Assembly: GCF_026745355.1 (NCBI RefSeq)
Contig: NC_079209.1
Span: forward strand, 51,195,585 to 51,259,584
DNA length: 64,000 bases
Reading direction: 5' to 3'
Source: Beta vulgaris subsp. vulgaris
Taxonomy: Eukaryota; Streptophyta; Magnoliopsida; Caryophyllales; Amaranthaceae
Part shown: piece by piece, positions 1 to 11,703 of the stretch
How positions within the stretch are numbered: the first letter of the stretch is position 1
How the letters are laid out: every line of letters starts with the position of its first letter
Position numbers and translations under genes: made by a program
Notes under the pieces: generated by a model
Told to the model about the DNA's origin: nothing
Seen by the model: only the letters and a program-made list of their open reading frames with translations
Database searches by the model: none

Positions 1-645
1 CACAACAGCGACACAGGAAAAAGAGCGAGAGTTTCGTGGGAGGAGAGAGACACAACAGTGGCGAGGAAGCAAATAAGCGGCAAAGAAGCCGACGAGCTAA
101 AGACGCCGTGGTGAATCGGGGTGTGAGGCTAGAAGTAGAAATAGAGGGGGTGGGGTTGGGGAAATCGACTGGAAAAGGGAGGGGGAAATCGACAGGTGAG
201 GGGTGGTCGGTGGTGGACGGACGCGCAGGGGGTGGGGAGGCCGGCGCGCGCAGTGTGGTGGTGGGGCGAGGCCGCACCACAATCGGCGGTGGGGGTGATG
301 GAGGTCGGCATGCACATCGGCGGTGGGGGAGGGGGAGGGGTAGGGGCTGGGGTGGGGTGGAGGGAAGGGGTGGGGTGGGGTTGGGGCTACCAAGGAGTAG
401 GGTAAGGTAAGGGGAGGGTTTAGGGGTACGATTAGGGTTAGATCAGGTTAGGTTAGGTTAAATTAGGATTAGGGCTTAATGATGGTAAAATCGTAAATAA
501 ATCTAACGGTGGGTTAACGGCAGTTAGGAAAAGGGTATCTGATGCACAATTTTTGAAACTCAAGGGTATACGGTGCATTTCTAAAACATTGAGGGTATAT
601 GGTGAATTTCTTGAGTTGTCGGGGGTATTTGGTGAAAAAACCGTA
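1..645. repeat. GC-rich foldback element, right part (cut by window start)
   Basis: The first 400 bases are G-rich and low-complexity and grade into GGGTTAG-like repeats at 410-470. They end in a stretch (about 540-645) with three spaced 'GGGTAT-(T/A)-TGGTG' phrases and the terminal motif TTTGGTGAAAAAACCG. The same terminal motif, G-rich core and telomere-like repeats occur at 23,208-24,088, where both inverted ends are present, so this is the right half of a second copy. The long glycine/arginine-rich open frames here follow from base composition and show no protein domain. Confidence 0.6.
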
Positions 646-1440
646 ATATCAATTTACTGTACAAGTACACTGGTTTTGCCTGATTGTCACGGACGAGCAA
701 TTCAAGTTTTAGAGAGAAAGATATGGCAAATTAAGAATATAAATGAAAAATGATGAGAGAGCTAGTGAGGCGACATATAGTATTTAGGGTTTATGAGTGA
801 GTGAGAGAAAGTTTATCTATTTTTGCATAATTTACGATAGGAGTATTTATAGTTGGAAGAATGACGGCTAAAGCAAAATCTGTCAAATATGCTGCAACTT
901 GTTAGTTCCTACTTTTTAGGGACCCCCCCTTGATCTTTCAACAATTTGCCAACTGATTTGACCGCTGGCTTACAATTTGCCTCTTCCTCCACTTGCCACT
1001 ATTTTAGGAACAACCTGCCACCATTTTATGAGTTTCCACAATAACCTGCCACCCTGGCAACATGTGCTTCCATCTTCAAACCAATCGCCTACTGTCAAGT
1101 AACAATGTAGAATAACTATATTGTCACCAATGATTGATTGTCACGCGGACTGTAATTTTACCCAATAACAGGTATACGAATCCGAAATCGTTTCCGCCAG
1201 GTACCCAACGGGTACTGGGTCCAAAAATGCGCGACCTGGAACTAGTTATAACCAGGTCCCCACTTTTAGAACCAAACCCTGTCCCAATAGAAACAGTTTC
1301 GGTTGCAAACCCGTCGAGTCCCAACCAGCTCCTGGTCAAGTATCAGGTACCAGATTTTTATGCTCACCCCTACATACTTCATACTACATTTTACATTTAA
1401 GTATTAACATTACTTTATTATTTTTGTCACATTATATTAT
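646..1440. other. intergenic, no gene seen
   Basis: AT-rich DNA with a slightly GC-richer patch at about 1,134-1,345 that holds short GGTACC-type repeats. I see no conserved protein or RNA in it. It is probably old transposon debris. Confidence 0.5.
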
Positions 1441-2617
1441 TGTTGGAGTACAAGGTGACACTCAGGAAGGGGGTATTGAATTGTATGACAATTTTTTATT
1501 ATTATTTACTCTTAAACTTATCGTTTGATTTTTTGCTCGAACGAAATTGTATCAATACACGAAAAAATGAAATCAAATAATAAGACACAGGAGTTTAACG
1601 TGGTTCAATCTCACATCTAAGATCTATGTCCACACAAACTATACTCTTTTATTATTTGAATCTTAAAATACCAAACTTTTGATACAATATGATTCCCCAA
1701 CTGCTATCTCTAGTAGTGCTTCCCAACACTTAACCCTAAGTGTTGCTACTCTCTATAATATAAAAATTACAGAAAGAATGATTCCTCACAAGTGTGCTTC
1801 TTATTCAAGCAACTAGAGGAACGTTACGATCGATGTTTGGAAACCTTAACTGACTAGAACTCTGTGTCGTACATTGTGCTATGTGAGTTCGTTTTTAGCT
1901 CTCAAAATCTTAATCTTACCAAATTTGAAAACGTATTTTGTTATACTAATTTCTAATCCTTGTATAATTCAATGAACTGAAGAAGAATTATTCTCCAAGA
2001 TATGATTATCTTTTTGAATAATTTTTATTCCTAAAATGAAGGGATAAAATTTTTTCATTTTCAAAATCAAATTTTATCTTTTATAAAAACTTTTTTTTTA
2101 TTTTCTTATAGGATAAGGATTCCTCCATATCTTATGCCAACTTTAATAATTTTTAAATCAGTTTTTATCCAAAAATCTTTGTCAAAATATTTTCATTATG
2201 AATCAGTTTTTCTTTTTACAAACATATTTTTTTTCTGAAAATCTTTAAAAACATTTTACATTATTTCATTTCGAAAATAAAATCTTTTTCTTTTTAAAGT
2301 TGATTTTCGAAATCCTTGCTTTATAAAAACTCTCTCTCTCTTTTTTCTTTAATCCATATACATATGAAATTAATGCAATCACCTATTTCATTAACTCTAA
2401 GAAAATAGTTAATCATCCTAATTTCATATTTCTAGTTTTCGCACAAAGTTCTAATATGTTAATTACATTGCATGCACATGAATTTAATATAACTAGACCT
2501 AAGCTTCTATATCTTCAAATTGTCCAATCTTAATTAAACGATCTCTGTTACATGTATTCATGTTATAGCACAAAGTATTTATCATCATTAAAATATTCAA
2601 AGTTCAAAACACAACTA
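1441..2617 (-). mobile_element. solo LTR, copia-like family (same family as 2931-5043)
   Basis: It starts TGTTGGAGTACAAGGTGACA and aligns along its length with the LTR at 2,931-4,261. Shared blocks include 'TTTAACGTGGTTC', the CACAAGTGTGCTTC block and the T-rich middle. It ends near CACAACTA at 2,617, where the related copy reads CACAACA. No internal retrotransposon sequence adjoins either side, so it is a solo LTR or a truncated copy. I found no matching target duplication. Orientation is taken from the deleted element next to it, whose polypurine tract reads on the minus strand. Confidence 0.7.
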
Positions 2618-2930
2618 AAACCTTGATATACAAAAACACTAATATTATTTTAATCGTGAAAGTAGTGGCTAATATGTGAAAGCCAATGGAGATATGAATA
2701 TGTACATAAACTTGTGTCCTACAGTACTGGACTATCTATGCCCTTTCGTATGTCTATAAAATCTGTGTACTTCCCTGTCCTAATATTGGATCATTTCTTT
2801 GTCAAAATTTAAGCTCATCAATTTTGGTTATATTTTTTTTCTCATATATAAGTAAAAAAATTATCATGTCTTATGTTATTGGAATCGTTTCAATGTAATA
2901 ATATTGTTGAAAAATCTATCCTTTCTAGAT
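2618..2930. other. spacer between two LTR copies
   Basis: AT-rich unique-looking sequence of about 310 bases between the solo LTR and the deleted element. It ends in TAGAT, the left copy of the target duplication of the next element. No gene seen. Confidence 0.5.
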
Positions 2931-4261
2931 TGTTGGAGTACAAGGTGACATTTAAGAAGGGGAGGGGGGTTGAATTGAGTGACAAAAACTAATCGATTTT
3001 CGAGAAAACACTCCTATGGCACAATGTCTTGCACTGTGTTATTCACTCGTAAACTCTCCGATTGATGTTTTTGCTCGTAGATAATTGTATCAAAATGCGA
3101 AAACAATCAAATCAAATAATAAAAGACAGGAATTTAACGTGGTTCGATTTCACCTCTGAGATCTATATCCACACAAATTACTCTTTTATTATTTGAATAT
3201 TAAAATATCAAACTCTTGATACAATATGATTCCCCCGGCCACTACTAACTCTTAGTAGTGCTCCCCAACACTTAACCTTAGGTGTGGTTACTCTCTATAA
3301 TATGAGAATTACAGAAAGAATGATACCTCACAAGTGTGCTTCTTATTCAAGCAAATAGAGGATCGTTACAATCGTTGTTAGCGAGACCTTAACTTACTAG
3401 AATTCTGAGTCGTACACTAAGCTCTCGGGATTCGTTTTCAGCTCTCAAAATTTAGCAAAAATCAAATATGAAAACGTGAGTTGTTCTTCTGATTTCTATC
3501 CTTTATATAACTTATCAACTCAATAAAAATTATTCTCCAAGATATGATTATTTTCTTGAATAATTTTATTCCTAGAATTAAGGCATAAAATTTTTCCTTT
3601 CTAAAATCAAATTTTATCTTTTATAAAAACTTATTTTTTTCTTTCCTTATAAGATAAGGATTCCTCCATATCTTATGCCAACTATTAATCAGATTTTAAA
3701 TCAATTTTATCCAAAAATCTTTTTCTTTAAAAATCATTTTTTTTTCAAAACATTCATTTTTTTCTGAATAATCTTAAAACACGTTTTTCTTGATCTTTTT
3801 CGAAAACAAAAAAACTTTTTTTCTTTTTAAAAACTGATATTCAAAAATAAAAATCCTTTTATTTGTAAAACAGATTTTCGAAAATAAAAGTCCTTTTCTT
3901 TTTATAATTTTGTTTTTCGAAAATATAAATCCTTTTCTTTTTAAAACTGTTTTTCGGGAACCTTGTTTTATTAAAACTCTCCCTTCTTTTTCTTTAATCC
4001 ATATAAATATGAAATTAATATGATCACCTATTTTCTTAACTCTACGAAAATAGTTTATAATCCAATTTCATATTTCTAATTTTAGCACACAGTTCTAATA
4101 TGTTAATTACAGTGCATACACATGAATTTAATATAACTATACCTAAGCTTCCTTGTCTTTAAATCATCCAATCTTGAAAGCTCGATCAGTGTTACAAATA
4201 TTCATGTTATAGCACAAAGTCTTTATCATTATCAAAATAACATTGACTTAGAGTCACAACA
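2931..4261 (-). repeat. 3' LTR of the deleted copia-like element
   Basis: Complete 1,331-bp LTR with TG...CA ends (TGTTG...CAACA on the element's own strand). It contains a run of T-rich and TTTTCGAAAA-type repeats at about 3,740-3,960. Confidence 0.75.
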
Positions 4262-4900
4262 AATCCCACTTTTTGGTGATGACAAACAAATAATACTCTC
4301 CCCCTCAAAATATGCACCATCAATCACATTAGGGAAAAATAACTCAACATCATTCACAAGTAATATGATACCCAAGATAACCAAATAGCCAAAATACTTG
4401 CACACCAGATAATTCCATTCATTAGTCTAAGTATTATACTCATCTTCCCCCTTTTGACATTATCAAAAAGGAGAGCATCAACATGTTTCGCAAGTCAAAG
4501 TGAGATATAGTCAGCAAAATAGTGCAAGTAGCTCAAGCAATAAATATTAAGGATGTTGGTGCTATGTCATAATCCAACTCACAATCCGAAGTTACGAAGC
4601 AAGAAGTAATCATGAAGGATCATGGCTAATAACTAAGAATGTGAGATAAAGATAGGTAATGCAAGTTTGAAGATTTGAAATGGGGATTGGCTCAACAAGT
4701 GCTTATGCCTTTCTTTTTAGGTTTTCAACTTCCCGCAAATAAACATCATATGACTTTCTTCACTGCGGCAATGTGTGTGATATACTGTGCGACTGAACAA
4801 TAAATTCCCTTCCTTCAGATATACTAGAATCTAAAATGATGATCTTTAAATCTTTGGTATAATGTTTTTCATCTGTGACTTGAACTCTAAGATTTATCTA

Positions 4901-5043
4901 ACACATGAATCCAATATAACTAGACCTAAGCTTCCTTGTCTTTAAATCATCCAATGTCGAAAGCTCAATCACTATTACAAATATTCATGTTATAGCCTAA
5001 ATGTTTATCATCATCAAAGTAACATTGACTTAGCGTCACAACA
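4901..5043 (-). repeat. 5' LTR remnant of the deleted copia-like element
   Basis: The 143 bases match the outer end of the 3' LTR (4,112-4,261) from ACACATGAAT to CACAACA. The rest of this LTR is missing. Confidence 0.75.
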
Positions 5044-5048
5044 TAGAT

Positions 5049-5348
5049 TATTTATATTAATGTGTAATCGAACACATTAGTAAATAAAGTTGTGTTTTGA
5101 GAAGATCATGTAAAGAATCAATAATTCCAATATTTGGGAAGAAATGAGTAAATAATAAATTGACATCACAGTCTTTAAGTATGAATGGAACATTGGACCA
5201 AATTATACAACACATAATGTTCAAAATTTATTTTTATTAGCTATTAATTACCTAAAGTACTGTATATTGAGCTATGTAAATCATCGGAAATATAGTAGTT
5301 GCATACATAGAACTTTTACTCATTACAAAGATCTCATCTAAAAGAAAG
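5049..5348. other. 3' flank of the first P450 gene, nothing else seen
   Basis: AT-rich sequence immediately downstream (minus-strand sense) of the P450 stop codon. It should hold the 3' UTR and polyadenylation site, but I cannot place them with confidence. Confidence 0.4.
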
Positions 5349-6259
5349 TTATGAACGATATAAATAAGGAATTACATGCAATTCATTTTTCCTCCTCATT
5401 GATATGCCAAAAGATTCATCCATATCTAGATCTTCAGGTCTAACTCCAAGAGGTAACTTCCAATCAAAATGGTAAAGTAGCATAGCTAATGGAAGCTCAA
5501 CATTAGCTATCCCAAGTGCTATGCCTGGACACATTCTTCTCCCTGCACCAAATGGAATTAGCTCGAAATTAATTCCTTTGTAATCTATCAAACAATCTTC
5601 AAATCTTTCTGGAATAAATCTTTCTGGCTCTGGCCAATATTGAGGATCTCTTCCTATAGCCCATGCATTAATAATAACTCGAGTTTTGAAGGGTATATCA
5701 TAAGAATGAATTTGGCATCTCTCTCGAGATTCTCTAGGGACTAAAAGAGGTGCTGGAGGATGAAGTCGTAAGGTTTCTCTAATTATTAGTTTCAAGAACT
5801 TGAGCTCATGTAGCTTCGTCTCATCAACAGTTGGTTGTCCTTGATATACTTGTCGTACCTCTGCTTGTGCCTTATCCATTATTTTTGGGTTCTTTAGCAA
5901 TTCAGACATTGTCCATTCTATTGTTGCTGAGGATGTCTCAGATCCCGCACCAAAAAGCTCCTACAAGCCACAATGTATGATAATTCACCACTAGTACTAT
6001 GTTAATGACAATAAAATCACATTAGGGTTTCAACTGTAATAATGAACATTATGTGTTCCGTTTTTACTCGACAAATCCCCTTGCAAAAGGCTGCATCAGA
6101 CAGCGATGTGAAAGACGAGGGTTTTCAAAATTGTTAGATCTACTCAATGATCGTGGTTTTGTCATATTAGAATTGTATTTATTTCATTTCGATATGTATT
6201 TGTTTAGTTTTGACTTCTATTGTAGATGTCGTATGACTTTGAATCAATGAATTAATGTT

Positions 6260-7010
6260 TATTTCAAAAAAAAAAAAAGACTAACACAATGACACTGTTT
6301 GGAAAAGCATTTTAGCTACCTTAAATGATAAAGTGTTAACATATTTTAAGTGTTAAAAATGATGAGTAGTATTTGGGAAGTACCTAAAATAAAATTTCAA
6401 GTGGCTAAAATGATTTAAATAATAATTAAAAAATTTACCTTTTTAAAATCAGGTGATTGAAATTTTGTAAAATCTTTCCAAAAGTTTTACAACAACTAAT
6501 TTTGCCAAAATAATTTATCAACTTAATTAACTAATTTTGCCAAACAGTTAAACTAATCAGTTACCTTATCTGTTTCAGCACTTTATCAGTTTCAGCTTTA
6601 TCTTATCAGTTTCAGATAACGTATTAGTTTCAGCTTTATCTTATCACCTAAAATATGCTAACATATTTTAGGTGCTAAAATGATTAGTAGTGTTTTGAAA
6701 AGTACCTAAAATAAAATTTCAGGTGATTAAAATGACTTAAATGATAAGGTAAAGATTTTACCTTTTTAAAATCAGGTGAGTGAACTTCGAAAAACATCAT
6801 TTCAAATTTTTGATGATAACTGGTTTATTTTGCCAAAAATAATTTATCATTTTAACCAACTAATTTTGACAAACAGTTAATTAAGCTAATCGGATACCTT
6901 ATCAGTCCTATCCCTTTATTAGTTTTCAATTTTATCTTATCGGTTTCAATTTTATCTTATCAGTTTCATTAACCTATCGATTTCGGTTTATTTTCAGCTA
7001 ATATTGCCAA
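6260..7010. repeat. internally duplicated MITE-like repeat in P450 intron 2
   Basis: Two diverged direct copies (about 6,335-6,560 and 6,655-6,900) share 'AAGTACCTAAAATAAAATTT', 'TTTTTAAAATCAGGTGA' and 'CTAATTTTG(C/A)CAAACAGTTAA'. Copies of 'TTATC(A/G)GTTTCA' follow each. The ends (TTTGGAAAAGC and the TTGCCAAAA side) are weakly inverted. This is probably a hAT-like non-autonomous element, but the target duplication is not clear. Confidence 0.45.
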
Positions 7011-7790
7011 AAAAAAAGCTATTATTACTTGTCAATTCTAGAGGTAATGCATGATCGATCAATACTTTTATATGGCTTAAAAACTTGTGTATGTATAATC
7101 TTGAACATCAAGTTGATATGAAATTAAATGAAAGGGGTAGCACTTACCAATACAACAGCCTTAATGTTATCTAAACTCAAAGAAAAATCACCATGTGGAT
7201 TTTTGAGGTTGTTCTTGTCCTTGTGAAACTTGAGAAGAACATCCACCAAATCTTATCATTATCTTTCTTCTTAGCCTTGCGGTCATCAATTATAGGATCA
7301 AGTATCCTATTGGCTTCTTTAACAAGCTCTTTATATTTTTTCTTCGTCCCAATTATCGAATGAAATAACTTCGCCGAAGGGTAGAAGTCTGCAGCCGAGA
7401 AACCAGCGGCAAGTGTTGACACTGCTACGGTAAGAGCTTGAAATTCTTCTTGTTCTTTTCCTTTCCTACTCAACGCTAACCTGATGTTTTTGTTGGTTAG
7501 ATTGAACATATAAAAAAAAGGTTCATTTTACAAGAAAAAAACAAGTGTTATTTTAAACATTAATACATTTGTTTCACAATATATGTAGTATTTTTCTTAT
7601 TGTGATGGTTCACAATCAATACTTGTAACATTACTTTTGCTAGTTACTTCTTTTTGGTTTTTTTAATGTCAAAAGAGCTATCACATGAGCAACAAATAGA
7701 ATTGAACTCTATCTTTGTCATTTGGTTTCTGTGTTCACAATGTTGCATATATTTATTGCTTGTTAATATATATGCTTCAAAAATGATATA

Positions 7791-8007
7791 TTTCCTCCGT
7801 TTTTTTTTTACCCGCAACACTCTACTAGAAGGAAAATAATTAATTACTTGCAATACTTTTTATTTTTGCTTTTTCTTTTTTTCTATGTCTCCAATCACAC
7901 GGGCCCTCTCTTTTTTCCTCTCTACCTTTCTGACTTTCTCATACCCAAAAATTATAATGGAGTTGATGAAAAAAATAAGTGTTGCGAGTAAAAAAAAAAG
8001 GAGGAAG
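7791..8007. mobile_element. Stowaway-like MITE
   Basis: Terminal inverted repeats TTCCTCCGTTTTTTTTTTAC and GTAAAAAAAAAAGGAGGAA, continuing into (CG)CAACACT/AGTGTTGCG, next to TA dinucleotides. Length is about 217 bp. It sits in intron 1 of the first P450. Confidence 0.7.
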
Positions 8008-8422
8008 TATTAGAAAAAAAAAATCAAATTAACCTCAACTAACCAAAATACAAACAATTCACTGTAAAAATTAGAAATAATTTATATTAAAAGACATCAT
8101 AATTGCTTTGAAAGTGATGTTACATGATTAACTAGTGGAAGAAATCTTGCACTCAATTCGGCAAAAGCAATGTAATCTTCCCATACTCTTACATCATACC
8201 TCCCAGGCTCCCATTATTAAGCCATAGAAGGTGGGCCGAAAATTCTTTTCAACTCATCTTTTGGTTAACAAAAATTTACTTTTGTTTATTTAATGATTTA
8301 TCAAATTCGTTCTAAAGGGAGAGCATAATGAGGAGTATAAATGAAAATAAAAATTGTATTAAGACAAAATACAATAATTAGAGGATGATGGTTAGCACCA
8401 CATATTAATTAAAAACTAGTTA

Positions 8423-8500
8423 TTAGGTCAAAACTACGCCTCGGGTAAGAAAAATTTTCATTTATTAATATTGTACTTAAAATGATAATACTAAATAACA
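8423..8500 (-). mobile_element. Helitron 3'-end fragment
   Basis: On the minus strand it shows the TTAATAAATGAAAATTTTTC lead-in, TTACCCGAGGCGTAG (a decayed GC hairpin) and a CTAA|T terminus. This is the same tail as the Helitrons ending at 11,070 and 41,503. The extent to the right is not defined. Confidence 0.5.
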
Positions 8501-8582
8501 TTTGATTTAGTGATTAACTCGAGATTACTGGATCAAAACAAATCTAATTTTACAATATTATAGTATAAAGAGGGTGAGGAAT

Positions 8583-8700
8583 TTTTTTGATATCCATATG
8601 AGTCACGAAGGCAGTACAAAGAAGGGGGATGGAGATTCGAACATGTGACCTATTTGTTCACAGTTTTCAATCTTAACCACTAGGTCAAGACATCCTTGGT
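8583..8700 (-). mobile_element. tRNA-derived SINE, 118 bp
   Basis: On the minus strand it has an A-box-like CTTGACCTAGTGGTTAAG and a B box (TGTTCGAATCTCC) about 35 bases later, then CCCCTTCTTTGTA, and it ends in ATCAAAAAAATT. It aligns throughout with the SINE at 27,527-27,640. Flanks GGGTGAGGAAT (8,572-8,582) and GGGTGACGAAA (8,701-8,711) match at 9 of 11 positions and look like the target duplication. Confidence 0.75.
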
Positions 8701-8719
8701 GGGTGACGAAAATTATGAT

Positions 8720-10426
8720 TGAAGAAAAGGTAACTAAAAAGTATATTTGGTATATAGATTTGATTGGCCTAAGGGTATAAAGGTTCACATTCAAAACACA
8801 GTAAAAACAAAGAAGTGTTAATAGAAAAGAAGATACACATGAGAGCAAATTAAAATGTGTAGATATATATTGTGCTTTTGAATGGTTATCTATATATCTA
8901 ACGATCTGTAATAATTAATTTGAAGACTTATGTAATGTTACGTGAGAGCTTAAAATTTGACACTTGATCGAGTGAAACTTGAAAGGGGACAAAAGCGAAG
9001 TCATATTGTGTTTCTGTTTTTGGTTGAGTTTTAAGGTGTTACGTTTTGATGGATACGTTGGTCGTTGAGAATTGAGATGCGTGGTGCCGTGGCCCGTCGT
9101 CGATAAGCATAGGTGGGTAATTGGTCAAAATAGGTGACGCAGACACTCGATTTCAAGTTGGAAACTAAAATCCTCCCAAGTATTCCACTTTTAGGATTTT
9201 TCAAGATTCTCCTTACATATTGAAAACTACACCTAATCACTTATGTTAGGAAACTTTACAAATCCCTTTCTAAATCACGTTCAAGAAATCCCGCAAATCA
9301 CTAAACTTTATAAAAAACTAAAAATTAACTTACAAACCAAAACTAATATAGTAGGGCGTAAATACATAAAAAAAAAAAACATTCACAAAATTCACTTACA
9401 AATCATTGTTCTCAAAAACTCACAAATTTCACTTACAAATTATTCTTTACCTATACACGCTATGCATAAAAAACATAAAATTTCGACGGGAATATCACAC
9501 ATTTGTACATCGGCGATTTGCAAACTTCGAAAAAGGTACACAATTCTTTTAATCTTCTAAGTTATTTCAAATTAGTTGAAAAAACAATAACAATTGTTAT
9601 GTAGCGACTAACAGAAAAAAGGGAGATGATAGCAATTAGTTAAAAAGGACTTAAATGAGAGAAGATAAAAGTAACAAATTTAGTTTTTTTTTTTAAAAAT
9701 TCCAATATTAAAAATTCTGCTCATAACTTTCGCAAAAAAAACCATTTTCACAAATAAATTTTAAAAAAAAAAAAACAAAATCAAAGTTTTCGCGAACAGT
9801 TTTTGCAAAAATCAATTTTCAGAAAAAAATTAAATTAATTTGCTAAAACCATTTTCAAAAAAAATTACATTATTTTCGAAAACAAATAGTAAATTAAGCA
9901 CCAAGACAACTGTAAATTTTGAAATGGAAAAAAGGGATTTATACAATTTAAATTTAATTCATTTTCATGTTAAATCAGAAAACAAGATAAAAGAAACGAT
10001 TTTTGTTTTAAAAAAAAATCTAATATCAAATTGTATAAAATTTACAATTTTGTCTCAAATATAATTTTAAATATTAGACTGATGAAAATTTTAAATATAA
10101 GTTTGTGAAATCATAATTTAGATGTTAGGCAAAGGAAAAAAAAAAAACTGAAATTGATTCATACTTTTCGGATTAAAATTTGGGATGATAGAAAATCGAC
10201 CCAAGAAAAAACTAAAGTTGATTTAAGAAATTACCTTTCTTTGTTAGAAAATTGACCCAAGAAAAAACTGAAGTTGGTTTGCTTCCTTCCAAAGTGGTTG
10301 ATACGGCTGATGGATTTTTGATGAATTAGTCTACTGATGTTGCCAAGTAGTGGAAAGGTAGTGAAATATTTTTATTAAAATTCTAGAAGATGTGCCTAGA
10401 GGCTACAACACGTCACTCAAAATTTT
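8720..10426. other. intronic AT-rich sequence, no gene
   Basis: Part of the 5.4-kb first intron of the P450 at 5,349-13,417. Stretch 9,240-10,150 is rich in TTTTCGAAAA/AAAACC-type simple sequence. It produces chance open frames (105 and 74 codons) of low complexity. No protein family is recognisable. Confidence 0.5.
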
Positions 10427-10521
10427 GGTTTCAAATACAAGTGTGGATCAAAGTATAAATTAGCCAAATTAAATATGGGTTTCAAATACAAGTGTAGATC
10501 AAAGTATAAATTGCCAAATTA
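10427..10521. repeat. 51-bp tandem duplication
   Basis: GGTTTCAAATACAAGTGT, GATCAAAGTATAAATT and GCCAAATTA recur in the same order, starting at 10,427 and 10,478, with two small differences. Confidence 0.75.
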
Positions 10522-10796
10522 TAATATTGTTGCATTGGAAATTCAACGTAGCAGATAATATGGACTCAATTTTTTTTGTTCAATAGAGAGAAGTTTAACT
10601 AAGGGAGTAATACTGTAATAATGCTACTTAAATGCAAAGAGTTAATGACTGCAATAGAAAGAACAGATTGTAGAAGGAGTACTATTTGATTGTATTTCAA
10701 AGAATCTTATTCACAAAATGGAGGTGAACTTAAAATACTAACTTGCATTTTCTTTTTGTTTACTATTTAGTAATAATTAGGCCTAAAAATGTCATC

Positions 10797-10823
10797 GCAC
10801 GCATCGCGTGCATAAAAAGCTAG
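10797..10823 (+). mobile_element. Helitron 3' terminus (separate family)
   Basis: A perfect 6-bp stem GCACGC-ATC-GCGTGC is followed 8 bases later by CTAG and a T. This is the textbook Helitron end (hairpin then CTRR|T). The 5' boundary of this element could not be found. The next Helitron begins directly after it. Confidence 0.6.
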
Positions 10824-11070
10824 TATATTAAAAGGCGTGCGTAAACAAGGAACGGTGCCATGTGGCGCTCTCCCTAGGGAGTTTTAGTTCATGTAATCCA
10901 TGTACAATAAAAAAATTAGAAATTGCATAGTATAGGTTTTGATCTCATGACCTCAAGTTCATGTACTACAATTTTAACCACTAGACCAAGTTTTATCTAG
11001 TATTATCAATATCAAAGTACAATATTAATAAATGAAAATTTTTCTTACCCGGGGCATAGCCCGGACCTAA
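10824..11070 (+). mobile_element. non-autonomous Helitron, ~250 bp
   Basis: It matches the element at 41,248-41,503 throughout: TATTAAAAGGCGTG, CCATGTGGCGCTCTC, TAGGGAGTTTTAGTTCATG, a tRNA-like segment, and the tail ACCCGGGGCATAGCCCGG followed by CTAA|T. The canonical 5' TC is not visible here because the element abuts the previous Helitron end at 10,823. It lies inside intron 1 of the first P450. Confidence 0.7.
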
Positions 11071-11071
11071 T

Positions 11072-11442
11072 AATTAATTAATGACCTAAGTGGAGGTGTA
11101 TAAATTTTAAATCACTTAAATCTTAAAATGTCTTTAAAAAAATCACCTCTACAAATTCATCGTCTTTTTCTACTAGTTAGAAGCACTCTTTAATCTTTAA
11201 GACAGATAAGCAAATGTAAGTATTTATACTTGAACCTACAACCTCAAGTTTAATAAGAGATTCTTTTTTATGACCACTTCAATTTTACAAGTAATGTAAG
11301 CAAAAAAAAGAAAATATTTGCTCATAAATTATTTTAACTCTTTATTGCTTAACTTATTTTAGTTCAAGATTTCAATACTTTGCAGCACAATTGTTACCCC
11401 AAATTACTTCAGTTACTCATACATAAGAGTTTTTAAGAAATA
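11072..11442. other. intronic, no feature
   Basis: AT-rich intron sequence between a Helitron and a MITE. No open frame, RNA gene or clear repeat seen. Confidence 0.4.
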
Positions 11443-11703
11443 CTCTATCTATCTGTTTCATTTTAATCTACACACTTTAATATTTTACACTATTCACAAA
11501 TTTCACTTTGATCATTATTTGTGATTTATACGCGGATAAAAATATAGTCATGTGGAATCTTGTTAGATTCATCATAATATGTATTTATTAATATGTACTT
11601 TTATAATTTTTACAAATACAAAACTAAAGATATATGTCCTCAAAGGTTTGCATTGGCATGCGTAAAAAGTGTAAGTGTGTAGATTAAAATGAAACGGAAG
11701 GAG
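11443..11703. mobile_element. Stowaway-like MITE
   Basis: Inverted ends CTATCTGTTTCATTTTAATC / GATTAAAATGAAACGGAAGG flanked by TA on both sides, 261 bp. The interior matches the MITEs at 21,488-22,335 and 33,167-33,418 (CACTATTCACAAATTTCACT, GTGATTTATACG, ATTAATATGTA, CATGCGT). Confidence 0.8.

Larger units (their letters stand above)
2931..5043 (-). mobile_element. internally deleted LTR retrotransposon (copia-like) with 5-bp TSD
   Basis: The element is bounded by TAGAT on both sides (2,926-2,930 and 5,044-5,048), a clean 5-bp target-site duplication. On the minus strand it has a 5' LTR remnant (5,043-4,901, about 143 bp), a short internal piece (4,900-4,262) and a complete 3' LTR (4,261-2,931, 1,331 bp, TGTTGTGACT...TACTCCAACA). 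Immediately before the 3' LTR, the minus strand carries a polypurine-tract-like phrase, preceded by 'TTTGTCATCACC'. This is a known feature of the 3' ends of many plant copia elements. No gag-pol coding remains. The inner part of the 5' LTR and almost all the interior were lost, probably by illegitimate recombination. The two LTR pieces differ at several sites, so the insertion is not recent. Confidence 0.85.

Noticed and set aside
36..410. 124-codon arginine/glycine-rich open frame at the window start
   Set aside because: Composition-driven frame in G-rich repeat DNA that is open on both strands. No domain, and it lies within a foldback element.
5349..5909. Stand-alone short P450
   Set aside because: The frame begins before its first ATG at an acceptor (5,960). 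It is exon 3 of a three-exon gene.
9243..10064. Lysine/asparagine-rich frames of 105 and 74 codons
   Set aside because: They lie in an AT-rich intron with A runs. No domain or plausible coding bias.
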